DNA of 64,000 nt from Cyprinodon diabolis (GCA_030533445.1 CM060062.1:5551456-5615455), one strand, 5' to 3'. Positions 34,815-46,020 are shown, numbered from the stretch's first letter. Made by a program: numbers and translations. The notes: generated by a model from the sequence alone, not told the origin.

Positions 34815-37130
34815 GGAGATTGAGACCACATGCAGTACATGTTCTGCAGTTTTAATGCAGACCAGGAAAATCTCATCAGGCACTACGAGCTGTATCACAG
34901 AAGACCTTATCATTCCACCTGTGTTTGTGTCTTCAAAACTCAAGGGGCTTTGAAATCACATCTGTCTAGATTTCTTCGAAAAGGTGAATTTGTTCATCGG
35001 TCCAGCATTACTTTAAAATTTTAATTTTGTGATTTCCAAGAATTGTGCTTAGAAAGAGACATCTTAAAACATCTGGGAAATCACTTAAAACTTCAAGACA
35101 TTATTAGATGCCCCTTTTTAGACTGAATTTAAAACGAACAACTATTCAACATTCAGCTCATATAAAAGCAGAAAGCACAAAAAACACACAATCAGTGACA
35201 ATATGACTGTGATTCAGTGTAGTGCTAGTACTACAGCTGACAATGCTGATCAAGGTGAAGCTTTAACATCAATTCAGGATGATTCCAGTAATGTTTCAGG
35301 AGAAGAAAAAACAGATATTTTAGAGTCTTTTTCTTATGAAACATTAGAGCATAAGATTGCTGCTCTCTTTCTTTCTATGCAAACTTTTTGTCTCTCGATT
35401 TGCTTTTAAATACAGTTCAGGAAATCCGTGACATACTAATATCTTCAAAATTTCATTATTTTTCATCTGTGGCAGAAGTACTCAGAAAGCCCATCATTTC
35501 AACTGAAAGCTCCCTTATTTAATAGTTGTTTGAATAAGAAATAGTTGATGCTATATTTTTATTTAATCCATTACTAACAGCAACATAAAAAAAATGCCTG
35601 TCAAGCAGAACTTTCCTTTCATTGAGCTAGTAGAATACCTTTACAAACAAAACTGCAAAATACTTTTGTTTAAATAACACTCACTTCAGTGCTTAAAAAC
35701 TTACTGAGGCGTTCTGATTTTGTGAGTGCATTGGTTTTCAGTCAAGAACACTTACCAGGTGGGTACAGGTCATTCCAGGATGGTTATTACTTTAAGTTTG
35801 TTATCCGTTGGGCACTTCCTGAAAGATCCACAAAATAGTTTCTGTTTATTGGATTGTCCTAAATTTGCCAGCAAAATTTATATCTCTAACTTATATCCAA
35901 TTGGCAGCTTTTGGAAAAAGTGTTGAAGTCAGGAAATTTGAGTATGAGAGGTTCTTGGAGCCACTCATTAATTATTTGAAATTAATTGAACAACATGAGG
36001 TGGAGGCATCAGAAAAGTTTGGGGTAAAACTGTTTTGTGTTTGTGCAGATAATCTTGGAGCAAACAGTTTGGGAGGATTCCACTTGCTCACACTGGCTCC
36101 GGTGCGGTTACCGAGCCGACGGAGACCGCAACTCCCGCACACCCCCTCTCACACCGCCCTTTTGACTACGGTGCGGTGCGGCTCTGCGGCTCCGGCAACA
36201 GGTCCGGAGATTTAACTCGCGAGAACAGAAGTTCACTTGAGTTCACGTAACTTCACGCGATAACACGGCCCAAATAAGGATATTTGCGAGAGCTTGTTGC
36301 GGAGGGCTCCCGCACGCCGCAAGGATAGTTTTCTTGCTGAATTTTCTGCAGCGCTGGAGTGTCTCGGTAACCGCAGCCGGACAGCTCAGCAGCCGGTGAG
36401 AGAGGTTTACGTCTTTTTAATGACTTGGAATCACTGCGGCGCCGCAACCACCGCACCGCAGCGGAGTCGGTGTGAGCCGGGGGTACTGTGGATAAATTTT
36501 GTAGTTTCTGTTTAGCTAGCCACAGTCAGATAGATAGCTATCGTCAAAGCAACAGAATTTCAGTTGAGAACTGTTGAGCCACACAATGGATTTGTAGAAG
36601 AGCTTAACCAAAACCAAGCTCTAAAGAGTGTTGATGGGGTGAAAAGAGAGTGTGTTTTGAGTAAGCTCTTGACTTTTTTCCATCCTGTGACAGGATTCCC
36701 CCCTGATATCATGCACTATTTCTTTGAAGGAGTTGTTCCTGTCGAATTAGCATTGTGTCTGAAAGATTTAGTGTCTAAAGGTTTTTTCACTCTTGAAAGG
36801 CTTAGTCATAGCATCACGTCATTTCCTTACAAATACTCAGACAAAATGAACAAACCTACGATTATTCCTAAAAGGTGTTATTGGGGGAAATGCACGTGAG
36901 AATTGGGCATTGTTGCGACTGCTTCCTGTCATGGTTTGTGGCCTTGCTCCTATAAGTGAACCATCATGGGAAACACTGATGGATCTTAAAGAGATTGTTG
37001 AAATTGTTGTGTCAGATAAATATACAGATGAAACTTTATGTTATCTTGCATTCAAGCTGTCAGACCATCGCTTCCTTAGTTTGTGTCTTCAACTCGTTGC
37101 CCATAGGAAGAGGTTACTTGGATATTACAA
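34815..37130 (+). pseudogene. broken zinc-finger transposase-like protein
   Basis: Pieces in several frames, in this order. A C2H2-like region: LIRHYELYHRRP and VFKTQGALKSHLSR (34850-34975). LEHKIAALFLSMQT (about 35345-35390). VRKFEYERFLEPLINYLKLI and CADNLGANSLGGF (35930-36085). VDKFCSFCLASHSQID (36490-36540). FHPVTGFPPDIMHYFFEGVV followed by PVELALCLKDLVSKGFFTLE (36680-36805). WALLRLLPVMVCG and SWETLMDLKEIVE (36905-37010). The last domain expected in this fish protein family (KHHF..HYP and LW..RFEAKHSFFK type) is absent. The family is common and unnamed in fish annotations, to my recollection. A GC-rich insert cuts it between GGF and VDKF. Confidence 0.65.
36086..36490. mobile_element. GC-rich MITE-like insert in the TTAA transposon
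   Basis: About 400 bp of GC-rich DNA with inverted ends: GCTCACACTGGCTCCGGTGC on the left and, as reverse complement of the right, GCTCACACCGACTCCGCTGC. It interrupts the reading frame of the transposase-like protein exactly between two conserved blocks, so it is a later insertion. The target duplication is not resolved; a few bases of coding sequence seem lost. Confidence 0.65.
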
Positions 37131-37248
37131 AACAGAATATCTTCAGAACAGCTCCACATGACACAAAACTAATGTGGTTGATTAGAACACGATGTAATAA
37201 TGTAAAATCAAAGTGCCAATGTAAAAAAAAAACGGCGTTCCCCTTTAA

Positions 37249-38115
37249 GAGTCTGGTCTGCCTCAGCATTTTGTTTATTTTTTTATTTTTTTGGGGGGGG
37301 GGCAGGTCCCAGGCAGATTCTAATCAAGATTGTAGTCAAGCAGACAGTGGAGTCAGTAAAGCAGACTGGTAACGCAAACACTACATTCATTACGCTGAAT
37401 GTAGTGTTTGCATCATTTTTTTTCTTTTACAGAAATCTTTGCCAGTTCTAATCAATCAGCTTTATTCAAGGGTGATTGTTTTATATTGTTTGATACGTTT
37501 CTGTTTTCATAAGATGCACTTTACTGATGAATATAATTTTAAATTTATTTAGGAATTTTTTGGATTTTTATTTAATTAGTTTTAATTCCTGGCAAAAAAA
37601 CAAAACAAAAAAAGGCTGATGTTATTTGTCTATATTTATCAAATTAAATAATCAAGCACTTTACTTGGAGTATTATAAACGGACATTTACAAAACACGGT
37701 TCATATTGTTCAATTTTTCTAATGATATTTTCTTGTTTTACTTTAAAGCTTTTTCAAATAGTTTTAGTGTCACTTTGTCAAGATGTTTTTTGAATAATCC
37801 ATTCAATATTTTGCTAAGGGAATAAATATTACCTGCCCAGTCACTCCTCAGTCATTAAATGTATCTGAAAGAAAAAGAAAAAAAAATCAGCTTTAAAGAA
37901 CAAAATAATTATTTATTTCAAAGAGTCCTTATTTCTACAGAGTAAGATTTACGAGTGTCATTTGGCATGAATGAGTATTCTTTTGTGAATACAAAAGAAT
38001 ACTTACTTTCTGTTAGTGTACCTTTAAAGTTGACCAAGTCATTTGGATCAAGAGAAAGTTTCTTATTAAGTATTAAATCACCATGAACTAAATCCTTCTT
38101 TTAAGGGGCTATGTT
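37249..38115. other. unassigned AT-rich region
   Basis: Contains a G-run (37290-37301) and an inverted repeat around 37376-37410 (TGCAAACACTACATTC-like arms). No coding signal. Confidence 0.4.
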
Positions 38116-38119
38116 GTCA

Positions 38120-38237
38120 AAAGCAGTGCACAGAGAAGTAACTTGCTCAACAAAATTATCGACAATAAACTTGATTCTGATTCTGATTTACAAGTCGATA
38201 ATTTTGTTGAGCAAGTTACTTCTCTGTGCACTGCTTT
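38120..38237. repeat. perfect 44-bp inverted repeat (hairpin)
   Basis: Arms 38120-38163 and 38194-38237 are exact reverse complements (AAAGCAGTGCACAGAGAAGT...). They are separated by a 30-nt loop that holds the LINE-like tail TTGATTCTGATTCTGATT. RNA from either strand would form a very stable stem. It abuts the 3' end of a jockey-type LINE. Confidence 0.95.
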
Positions 38238-39115
38238 ATATATATATATATATATGGGAAAAAACTGTTTTTGTGACGGGAGGTTCTGGTCCTAATGGAC
38301 CGCAGCCTCCTGCCAGAGGGAACTGACTGAAATAATCTGTGACTGGGGTGTGAGGGATCAGCCACAATCTTCCCTGCACGCCTCAGAGTCCTGGAGGCGT
38401 GCAGCTCCTGGAGAGATGGGAGGTTGCAGCCAATCTTGTTCTCTGCAGACCGGATGACACGCTGCAGTCTGCTCTTGTCCTTAGCAGTGGCACCAGCGTA
38501 CCAGATGGTGATGGAGGAAGTGAGGACAGACTCAATGATGGAGGAGTAGAACTGCACCATCATTGTCCTGGGAAGGTAGAATTTCTTCAGCTGCCACAGG
38601 AAGTACATCTTCTGCTGGGCTTTTTTGGTGAGGGAGTCGATGTTCAGCTCCCACTTTAGGTCCTGGGAGATGATAGTTCCCAGGAAGCGGAAAGACTCCA
38701 CAGTGTCAATGGTGGGGTCACAGAGGGTAATGGGGGTAGCTGGGGCTGCGCTCTTTCTGAAGTCCACAACCAACTCCACTGTTTTTAGAGCGTTGAGCTC
38801 CAGGTTGCTCTCCCTGCACCAGGTCACCAGATGGTCAGCCTCCCACCTGTAGGCGGACTCGTCACCATCAGAGTCCGATGAGAGTGGTGTCGTGATGACT
38901 GGAGGTGCAGCTGTTGGTGTACAGGGAGAAGAGCAGAGGAGAAAGAACACAGCCCTGGGGGGAACCAGTGCTGATGAGCTGTGAGTCAGAGAACTGTGTT
39001 CCCAGCTTTACGAGCTGCTTCCTGTCCGACAGGAAGTCTGTGATCCGCCTGTAGGTGGAGTCAGGCACATTCAGCTGGGAGAGCTTCTCCTGTAGCAGAG
39101 AACAAACTGAATGGT
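38165..39115 (-). mobile_element. jockey-type LINE, 3' end only
   Basis: Minus-strand RT blocks: TYRRITDFLSDRKQLVKLG and STGSPQGCVLSPLLFSLYTN (39068-38900), the position of the FADD box (reduced here to HDTTLIGL), then LELNALKTVELVVDFRK, TVESFRFLGTIISQDLKW and SRHKNSFFP near the end. It is truncated at about 39115. A TA run (38239-38254) and the hairpin lie at its 3' end. Confidence 0.8.
38216..38950 (-). pseudogene. LINE ORF2 C-terminal segment
   Basis: The longest continuous frame of the LINE end (about 244 codons). From residue 50 on it follows the fish Rex/jockey-type ORF2 pattern: DFRKSAAPATPITLCDPTID, WYAGATAKDKSRLQRVIRSA, LPSLQELHASRTLRRAGKIV. A deletion at about 38870-38890 removes the catalytic ADD segment. 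The last 12 codons read through the TA run into the hairpin and are not native. Confidence 0.75.
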
Positions 39116-40007
39116 TCCCCTCTTCAGTACTTTTTAGTGTTACAGAAGTATCAAATAATGGAACAGATTCTTTAAAATGAATTATTTAATAGGTCAGATA
39201 GGACAGGGTTGTGAGGATATACTAGTCATTCTTCAAAATCAATACCATATGTCAGGACAAGGTCCAAAGAATGAAGAGGAGAAAGTTTGGGACTATTCAT
39301 ATCTTGAACAAAGCCAATCGAGTCTAAGATATAATTAAAAGATATAATTAAAAGATATAATTAAAATATAATCAAGCTATCCCCTTTAATTTCGGCATGG
39401 TTGTTAAACCCCCCCCTCTACAAACAACTATCAGTATTTAACATTAAATCAGAAAACTGTTCTAAAATGTGAGAGTAAGGACCTGGTGCACAATACAAAG
39501 TTTCAAACAGAATTGGGATTGTTTGTTTCCAATTTGAAATGGGCAAACCAATGGTTTTATGTTCAAAAGAATTTTAACTATTTCTGGGTTTAGACTAAAC
39601 AATAAACCAGACTGAATAATTGTTGCTACTCTTTCTTATCCAGAATTTATTGATATATGAAAATGTAGAAATCTGGAGGTAGCTGCCTAAATTATGCTAA
39701 CATAATCATGGTTTATTCATTTGAGATTCTTTTCATAATTTATTTGATTTTGGCTGTGGGAAATACAGTGGCTGGATGGAGCAATGAATGAGTAACAGTA
39801 GAAAAGCTGCAGAGGGGTTTGTTAAACTAAGACTCTGCTTCCTGGTCTACACCCTGGGCTGTCAGGGTATTGGAGGACTAATAAATCTTGCTAGATTTCC
39901 CAAAATGAATAAATGGGATGGATGTCGTCTTTCCCATTCAGACCATGTTTTTCCCAAAAAGTGAGTCAACTATCAAGTGAGAAAACAAAGATTACAATGG
40001 AATAAAT
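39116..40007. other. unassigned region with short tandem repeat
   Basis: A 13-bp unit (AGATATAATTAAA) is repeated three times at about 39333-39372. Otherwise no supported feature. Confidence 0.4.
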
Positions 40008-40440
40008 TAGGGTGACCAAACTTCCGTATTTCCCGGGACATATTCATATTTCACGTCCTGTCCCGGGCATCCTGGGTTTTTTTTAGAAAGTGAGGAAATG
40101 TCATGATTTTTTAAATTACCTTAATTGTACCATTAAATTTACAGGCACTAGGGCACTGTGCACGACGCTGTGTGTGACATAATCAGAATATAGATAGCGT
40201 GGCTGTCAGTACGCCAACAACATGCAAAAGCTCAAATGTATGTTTACCAACGATTTACAAAAGAGTTTCCCCGCTTTCAGACCGGGTCGAGACAAATGGG
40301 AGGCCTTGTGCACAGTGTGCAAAGCAGGCACATATGTCTCAGTCTCCAATGTAGGTGCAAGGGATCTGAAAAGCTACCTGGACAACGAAAGTAAAGATAG
40401 TCTATTGATATGTTTGTTCGTTTTTGGTACATTTTGAATA
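40008..40440 (+). mobile_element. hAT 5' end with BED-like zinc finger start
   Basis: TAGGGTGACCAAACTTCCGT at 40008 is a typical hAT terminus. From ATG 40222 a frame gives MQKLKCMFTNDLQKSFPAFR and WEALCTVCKAGTYVSVSN then GARDLKSYLDNE, the BED-type finger that begins many hAT transposases (the first CxxC is visible). The catalytic region does not follow; the frame ends at 40437. It is a decayed left part. Confidence 0.6.
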
Positions 40441-41250
40441 ATTTTTGCTACACAAGAGGTATTTTTTGTTAATTAGCTCATTTGTTAATTTATTTTTTCC
40501 AATAGCCTACAGAACAGACATTATTTCGTTCATTATTGAGGCTGAGTATCATCTGTTATTGGGAGTTGAGTTATTGTTAACTTTTATTGTTAAGTGAGGG
40601 ATGTTTAGATGAGACATTATTTCTTTCATTGTGCTATTCATTCATTACAGGAATTGTTAAGCATTTTTAATAAGTACATTTTGAATGAAATTATTGTTTG
40701 TTATCAGAGTTATTGCTGTTGACTTTTACTGAAAAGCATTTTTTAATAAATCAACTGTAAATATCATGTTATTGTAGGATTACGTAGGTCTATGTTAAGT
40801 GAGTGCATGCCACAGACATCTCTATGCATGGGAACAGAGATAATTAGTTCAGCTAATCTGTGTGAAGTCTGCATGGTGGGTTTGAACAAAATCTGACTGA
40901 AGTGGTATTAGATATTACTGAATCTATACAGACTTTGTTTCTTTCAAATAAGATAACTTTTTTAACCTCAAAGAAGTAAATTGAAGCTTTTTCTTCACTT
41001 CATCCACATTTTGATAAATCAATGCAAAATACGTTGATACTCCTCAAAAAAAGGAAGTGACCAAGTCATTAAAGCAGGCCACTTGCATCCTAGAGGGGCT
41101 ATGGTTCCCTGGTTTAAATCCTACAGATTGGGTCTCTGTGCAAGATCCAGAATAACAGTTACCTATTCAAGGCCCTTTTTTTTTTTTAGATATAATTAAT
41201 TATCCTTAAAACATTGATATGTAGAGCAGGTATTAAGGGAGCTGTAATGA
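40441..41250. other. unassigned AT-rich region
   Basis: Possibly the decayed interior of the hAT that begins at 40008. No frame is recognisable. Confidence 0.35.
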
Positions 41251-41680
41251 AACCTTTAATTGTACAATAAAACCATCTCTCAATCCAAGTGACTTGACCA
41301 ATTACACCTATATCTAATTTATATAAAATTCCTGACAAAAGAGTTGCTATTCAAGAGTGTCAGCACTTACACAGTAATTACCTTTTTGAAGAGTTTCAGT
41401 CAGGTTTTGGAGCTCATCATTGCATTGAAACCGCATTGATGAAAGGTACTTATAACATTTTTAGATAATGGACTTGTGTTTGTACTGTTATATATCAACG
41501 CTGCATTTTATAATGTCAATCACCACATTAATTGTAAAAGGCTTGGATGTTCTCTGGGAATTAAGAACTTCCTATCTTCTCATATACAAAGCACAAGCTC
41601 CATCTTATATCAAAGATCTGTTGTTTATGTACTTAACAGGGCCCTTTACTTTCAGGTTTTAGTTGTACATACATAAACAA
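41251..41680 (+). pseudogene. L2 LINE reverse transcriptase relic, internally deleted
   Basis: Plus-strand translation gives NYTPISNL, ECQHLHSNYLFEEFQSGFGA and HHCIETALMKGTYN (41290-41455), matching the L2 RT blocks YRPISNLPF and FQSGFRxxHSTETAL. It then jumps to YKAQAPSYIKDLLFMYLTG (41590-41640), the C-terminal block. The catalytic YADD part between them is deleted. Many frame changes. Confidence 0.7.
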
Positions 41681-42756
41681 CATGTTTTTTTCCATATATG
41701 TAAAAAGGAAAAAGGGAGTTTGTGAAAGTGTAGAAATGGGTTTTCTCTGTGTGAAATTAAAAGATCTCTGCATTAAAGAAGTTCCTGCATCATAACCTTT
41801 ATTGGTGTTATTTATAGAGTGCAGACCATGAGCATGAAAGGAAAGACACATTTTATTGACATATATAAATTGAGTAGAGCTGTATCTTCCTGCCCTAATC
41901 CTCTATATTGGCCCTTATCTTCCAAACACATAAAACTAATGCTTTAGGTTCATCTGGAGAGAATTTGAGCCCATTTGATTTACGAAATGGCTAATATCTT
42001 GACTCTCACTGATAGGTCTGTTTCATCTCAAGATCAAGGTAAGGGATGGAATGGCTTTTATATGTTTATGTGATATTTGACTGTCATAATGTTTTGTTAT
42101 GAAAAATCAATTCAAGTAAGTTATAATTCAAATTGCTTTCAAAACCTGTACTGTATTATGGTCCATTTTGTGAGGATGCGTCAAAAATGTTATCATCTCC
42201 TTATAACATGTTTTAAGTTTGTAGAAAACCACAAACAAGCATGTTAATCTCTTTTATGGAAAGATCTATTGTAGGAACCAAACATACCTGCATGAATGTT
42301 TTAAATTGGTATGTGTACACTCTTTGTGTCACGCCTTAGCTCAACGGTGACTGGAGGTGGGACTATGGGAATGGTGCATGTGTGCGTGTTGTCCTCCATC
42401 TAGGTTTATGTGTGTTGGGCCTGCAGCATAGCGTGGGGTAAGTCTTGAGGAGAAACTTTCCGTTGACCGCATAAATCAGCCTCCTTTGTATGTCAATGCA
42501 ACGCATGATCTGTCTCAAAACTGCTCTATCTGAGGTATCTCGGTTCCAATGAAAACAACAACAAATTAATAACCATTTACCTTTTCTATGCAGCCAGATC
42601 GATGAATAAATGCTTTCTAAAGCTGTGCAAACTACTGGCAGCACATCATCAATTGTAAATCCCTCTTGTCTTTGCCCACAGTGGCAATTTGATATGATCC
42701 TAATCTGCCACAATATCCATATTGTAGGATTTGGCATTGGGCGTGCTAAATGAGAA
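41681..42756. other. unassigned region
   Basis: A 124-codon minus-strand frame (42363-42737) has no motif that I recognise and no splice context. Treated as unproven. Confidence 0.4.
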
Positions 42757-42890
42757 CATCCATCAATGTTCTTCCGCTTATCCAGTCAGGGTTACGGTGT
42801 GGCCCGTGCCTATCTCTGGCTGTCTGTGGGCAAGCGGCGGGGTACACCCTGCACAGGTCTTCGGCCTTTCACAGGGTAACACAAAAACAT
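42757..42890 (-). repeat. SINE 3' half, diverged
   Basis: Reverse complement matches the SINE body (GTGTTACCCTGTGAAAGGCC, GGGTGTACCCCGCC, GAGATAGGCACGGGCC) and ends in TGATGGATG. It is an older copy of the element at 19773-20142. Confidence 0.65.
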
Positions 42891-43175
42891 AAAACAATGA
42901 GCACTAACACTCCCACCTAACTGAAAACATTTATGATTCAATATATGCAGTTGTTGAGAGACAATGTTGGATTACAACTTCAGCACCATAGCACTGAAAG
43001 ATAATTAGCATGAAAACACACAGACACATTTAACCCCAAGAGAGCTATTGTGACATATACATTCATATTTATTTGTTCGGTAGAATAATATTATATATAT
43101 ATAATTTAATATGCACCACGCTACTGTTGCTGCTGGAACAACCCCTATGTATACACTATACATGTATATATATAT

Positions 43176-43208
43176 AAAGGCATTGTTTATTATCTAAACA
43201 ATGCCTTT
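43176..43208. repeat. 14-bp perfect hairpin
   Basis: AAAGGCATTGTTTA and TAAACAATGCCTTT separated by 5 nt, next to a TA-rich microsatellite. Too short for a miRNA precursor alone. Confidence 0.7.
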
Positions 43209-43599
43209 TCTTATAAATCTAAAGTTTTATTAGAACTTTCCCAGGTATTTGCATGATTTGGACCATGTAATTGTAGTTTTCAGTGAATAATCAGCTTGTT
43301 TTTGTGTAGTTCAATGCTATGTGATGTCTTTTTTTTTTAAAAGCAACAGAAGGTAGAGGGGGTTTCCGGTCCCTCACAGGCAGTGGGTATTAGGTTAAGT
43401 GTATGAGAGACAGAAGCTCTAACTCTGTGTGATACATACCTGTTAATAAAAGAATAGAATGACAGTTTTCTCACTTTCTTTAATTGTCCTTTTATACACC
43501 ATGTTACATGGTTTTTGTATATTCTGTGTATTCATTGTATAACACAGTGATGCCAGCATTCAGTATATGAACTGCATTTCTATGCACACTTTTCATTCA

Positions 43600-43751
43600 C
43601 TACTAGCTGGTCGTCATCTGATTGGCTGGACAAAACATGTGGGAGGAGCTTATTACCAAGGCCAGGTCAGAGGCCTGGGTTTTAAAACTTAAATCACAAT
43701 TTTGAAACGGCGCACCTCAAAATTCATCTCTGGTGGAATAACTGTGTACAG
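43600..43751 (+). promoter_or_regulatory. possible promoter and first exon
   Basis: GATTGGCTGG (inverted CCAAT box, about 43618) is followed by a GC-richer tract and then TGTGTACAG/GTAAGC, a strong splice donor at 43752. The arrangement fits a short non-coding first exon. No TATA box is clear and no transcript is known. Confidence 0.25.
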
Positions 43752-44907
43752 GTAAGCTGCATGTGTAAATTTAAATATGTTTTACCTTGACGAAGGTATT
43801 TACAATTAAACATAGCCTGAAAGAAATGTTTTGAGCAAAAATAAAAGCTATTTTAGATTTTTATTTAGTTGACATTGAACCAAAGCTATTTTCAATTTTT
43901 ATTTAGTTGAAGTAGCTCAAAGATTTATGTTTTTGTGGCTGAAAATATCTATTTGAGGCAATATAGTTTTTATTCCAGGTGTTTTTTAAATAAAGAAGTT
44001 AACATGGCTTGGGGAGGCAGCTAACCTTCTGTGATGGCTGGAGGAGATACTGGGTGTTTGACAAGTTGAGAATGATTTGGAGAAAAATAAGGTAGAAGAT
44101 GGGTTTTATGTTTTTCATCTTTTATTTAAAAACATCGACAAGCTGCTTGTTGTCTGTTAGCTAATTGTTCTGTTGGAAGAATACTGAGTTTCAGAGTAGT
44201 GGCGTTCTGCTTGTTAAACCTGATTGCCTGTAGTCCTGTTGAGGAGCAAGCAACAAGAGACCAACATTAAGTTAATGCTCAGATATATGTGAAAATTATT
44301 AACTTTTGTCAAAGCACCTGTGGATAAAGGTATGAAGGCAATTAAATAGCGCCAATAGGGCTAATGCACGGATGATTTAAAGATGTGTACTGTAAATGGT
44401 TACATGCATTTATCAGAATGTTAATTCTGTTAGTTTACACAAAGGTACTTCTGAAGATTTTGTTTTGTTGTAGTGAGAAGCAGAACTTTGTTTTTTAGTT
44501 TGTGTCGAAGTGCTGACAGTGATAAAGAAATACAACATGGAGGCACATAGAGGCACGTAATCATTTTAAAGCTGGAGGAACAGTACAGATGCATAGGCAT
44601 GACAATTTTCAATGTTTGGCACAAATAGGTCCATAGGGACACAGACTAGATTATGAGGGCAATAATTCAAATTATAATTGTTAGTGTTGCAGTTGCAGGT
44701 GTGCATGACATGCATGCATGACATCTATAATTTACACCATAGCTGTTAGAATAATTCAGTAACTCCTACAATCTTTTTGGACTGTTAAAAAATGTTATAC
44801 ATGCTAGTAAAACATGATGAGGCGAAGACATATAACTCCAAAGGAAGATGCCAAATATTACAGTGACAACAGAAAGTTAAAAGTGGTTTAATTATGAACC
44901 TAGATGC
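43752..44907. other. unassigned region
   Basis: No gene or named repeat. It would be intron if the first exon at 43751 is real. Confidence 0.35.
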
Positions 44908-45774
44908 TGTCAGGACTCCTGTCTTTGTGTTTGTGTTTCTGTGTTTGTCTCCCTTCATCCACCAGGAGGCGCCTGGTTCTGGTCCGCCTCCTCACACACC
45001 TGCTGATGGTTTCCTCGTTAAATGGAGTGTTCTTAAGCTGCTGACTGCCACTACCTCGGTGCCAGAGTGTTTGCCAGTTTGGGGTAATCTAGCCATGCTT
45101 AGTTTAGCAGAGTCTAACCCCAGTTTTTGTTTTGCCAGTTTTGGGTGCTCTAGCCAAGCTGAGTTTTGCTGAGTCTAACTGAGTTTTTATCAACCTGAGT
45201 TTAACTTTTTTTTTGTCTTTGCCTCTTGGCAGGAAGTCATCCTGCAAACTGGATTTCTCGGACCTTCTCTCCCTGGAAGGATCAACTAAGCTTCAAACTG
45301 AGCTGGGGTTCAAACAGGGGGTTTGGATCCACTTTCCCCAAGAGATCGTTTGAGCTTCGCACTGAGAAAGGGATTATTCTCCACCTCGACCCGTTCAAGT
45401 ACTGCAGGAAATCTGAGTGGCAGTCAGTTTCTCCGTTCATCAATTAACAACCGCATTCTGGGTAAACCCTGTTCCGCCCTCCACCGAATCAAACACTGGA
45501 ACCACTGCACACAGACAGGAGTCAAGGATTCAACAACTTCTCTGGAAATGTGAGTCAGCAACCAAATCCTCTTCTCCAAGTTCACGAGTCAAATTCCCCA
45601 CTGAGCCTGAATTAACCGCTGTGTCTTCCCCTCACTTTTCAGTTCCGGTTGAGCAGTGTTCAGAGCAACACTTCTCCCTCTGTTTAACTTCTTCAATAAA
45701 ACCCGTTAAACCTTTTCCCTGGTCTCTCTGTTCGGTTTTCTGCATTTGGGTCTGAACTTTGTAAAATCATGACA
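44908..45774 (+). repeat. solo LTR, 867 bp (family A, plus strand)
   Basis: Begins TGTCAGGACTCC and ends TGCATTTGGGTCTGAACTTT...ATGACA, with TG/CA ends. AATAAA at 45695-45700. Flanks GATGC (44903-44907) and TATGC (45775-45779) match at 4 of 5 bases, a near target duplication. No coding sequence of an LTR element is inside or beside it. Shorter relatives on the minus strand lie at 46627-46850 and 50195-50550. Confidence 0.8.
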
Positions 45775-45818
45775 TATGCATTCCTTACTTTTTATTGTTA
45801 ATTTGTTTTCTTACTTAG

Positions 45819-45924
45819 GCCGTGGTATCTTAGCTGAGACCTCTTTTCAGAAAGGAGACTGTCTGTTGAAGTATCAAGGTGAACTGATCAGCAAAGAAGA
45901 AAGTGAGAGGGAATTACACCCTAG
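45819..45924 (+). pseudogene. SET-domain exon fragment (KMT5A-like)
   Basis: After a TTTTCTTACTTAG acceptor (ending 45818), one frame reads RGILAETSFQKGDCLLKYQG then ELISKEESERELHP. This matches the start of the SET domain of KMT5A/SETD8-type lysine methyltransferases (GRGVF..F.KGD...Y.G.LI). The S-adenosylmethionine-binding NH.. and YDYG parts do not follow; the sequence changes to a repeat terminus at about 45925. Fish genomes carry many KMT5A-like copies, so this is probably a fragment of one, cut off by a transposon. It may be an old gene relic. Confidence 0.6.
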
Positions 45925-45931
45925 ACCATGG

Positions 45932-46020
45932 GTCTCAAACTAGTTCCAGAAAGGGCCATGTGGCTTCAGGTTTTCTTTCCAACCAAGCAATAGCACGCTA
46001 GAATCCAGTCATCTCATTTG
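45932..46020 (+). repeat. hAT-type left terminus
   Basis: CATGGGTCTCAAACTAGTTC follows CCCTAGAC. It resembles CAGGGGTCTCAAACTC-type hAT ends, and the preceding CTAGA core is a preferred hAT target. It immediately truncates the SET-domain exon. Its right end is not identified. Confidence 0.5.

Larger units (their letters stand above)
33436..37244 (+). mobile_element. 3.8-kb TTAA-target DNA transposon with about 60-bp TIRs
   Basis: Left end AGGGGAACACCGTTTTTTTT and right end (reverse complement) AGGGGAACGCCGTTTTTTTT. The match extends for about 60 bp through ACATTGGC and ATTTTACATTATTACATC to TGTTCTA. TTAA at 33432-33435 and 37245-37248 is the target duplication. TTAA is used by Kolobok, Sola3 and piggyBac; the transposase remains are unlike piggyBac. 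Inside are decayed exons of one plus-strand protein and a GC-rich later insertion. The 3' third of the protein is missing. Confidence 0.85.

Noticed and set aside
42363..42737. 124-codon minus-strand frame
   Set aside because: No recognisable motif, no splice context and ordinary composition; a chance frame cannot be excluded.
43176..43208. miRNA precursor
   Set aside because: A 14-bp stem is too short, and there is no extended pairing beyond it.
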